Assembly: GCA_905397405.1 (NCBI GenBank)
Contig: CAJPVJ010000419.1
Coordinates: 1-25,768 of the forward strand
Source: Oppiella nova
Lineage: Eukaryota > Arthropoda > Arachnida > Sarcoptiformes > Oppiidae
DNA: 25,768 bases
Direction: 5' to 3'
The notes under the pieces are model-generated. The model searched no databases, was not told the DNA's origin, and saw only the letters and a list, made by a program, of their open reading frames with translations. This document shows, piece by piece, positions 25,514-25,768 of this stretch. Made by a program: the position numbers and the translations under genes. Each line of letters opens with the position of its first letter. Within the stretch, counting starts at the first letter, position 1.

Positions 25514-25541
25514 TTGCGTGTGTAAGAAATTGCCCTATAAT
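25514..25541 (+). promoter_or_regulatory. Probable rRNA operon promoter
   Basis: A -35 TTGCGT (25514-25519), a 16-nt spacer and a perfect -10 TATAAT (25536-25541) are preceded by an A/T-rich stretch (possible UP element) and followed by a G/C-rich discriminator (GAGCTCATCCCGACGCG). That combination is typical of growth-rate- and ppGpp-controlled rrn promoters. The start would be near 25548. Confidence 0.72.
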
Positions 25542-25547
25542 GAGCTC

Positions 25548-25768
25548 ATCCCGACGCGATACAGCAAACGAACTTAGCTTAGAGGGTTAAGTTGTTAAAT
25601 GTTTATTGCGTCTTATTTATCACTGACGAAGTGATAAATTAATCATTAAGAGAATATGAAGAACAACTTGTGTGGATTTTTACTGATTGATTGATCGAAA
25701 TATTATCATTGATTGATTGGTTTAAATTACTCGAAGTTTATTTGAGAGAATTTGTCAGTACATTGATG
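25548..25768 (+). other. Probable rRNA operon leader, 16S just beyond the window
   Basis: No ORF is present. The leader holds a 10-bp hairpin ATTTATCACT/AGTGATAAAT (25615-25639), then GAACAACTTGTGTGG and repeated TGATTGAT words (about 25680-25720). These resemble the conserved region before 16S in Acinetobacter. The mature 16S start is not included. Assignment rests on the promoter type and general resemblance recalled from knowledge. Confidence 0.62.

Overview
The window is a stretch of gammaproteobacterial chromosome around the replication origin. Gene content, gene order and low GC point to Acinetobacter (Moraxellaceae). The evidence is the order rpmH-rnpA-yidD-yidC on one side of oriC and dnaA-dnaN-recF-gyrB on the other, the 44-residue RpmH, and three copies of the AdeT1/AdeT2-type putative solute-binding protein typical of that genus. 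The species cannot be named from this sequence alone.

Layout. Positions 1-690 hold the 3' end of a probable MFS transporter gene (+) converging on a periplasmic OB-fold (YgiW/YdeI-type) gene (-). Positions 700-4790 are a leftward block: mnmE behind its own terminator, then the rpmH-rnpA-yidD-yidC operon from a strong promoter at 4829-4857. Positions 4791-5482 are oriC, with five perfect DnaA boxes, several variant boxes and two AT-rich elements. One AT-rich element (5128-5170) is framed by two inward-facing boxes at equal distance. A DnaA box lies in the spacer of the proposed dnaA promoter. Positions 5483-11761 are dnaA, dnaN, recF and gyrB, ending at a good terminator.

Positions 11860-22430 mix housekeeping genes (yheS-type ABC-F ATPase, tyrS, anmK, an epoxide-hydrolase-like gene, erpA) with three separate AdeT-like genes. 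The three AdeT-like proteins share signal peptide length and four cysteine positions, but none has a transporter gene beside it. About 1 kb without a convincing gene (12931-13934) separates the first AdeT-like gene from yheS. It contains a perfect DnaA box, a possible structured RNA and a 23-codon Trp/Cys-containing ORF. Positions 22745-25440 carry a low-complexity lipoprotein gene, an HSL-family esterase gene and an exported cyclophilin gene. The window ends in what looks like the promoter and leader of an rRNA operon, a short distance before 16S.

System-level reading. Besides replication initiation, the window carries candidate ParB-binding parS sites: a perfect 16-mer between the esterase and cyclophilin genes, a 15/16 match inside recF, and a 14/16 match inside tyrS. 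Replication start, segregation loading and an rRNA operon thus sit within about 20 kb. No CRISPR array, tRNA, insertion sequence or prophage was seen, and no clearly new multigene system is evident. The least explained items are the orphan AdeT-like family, the 1-kb non-coding interval, the palindrome over the erpA promoter and the disordered lipoprotein.
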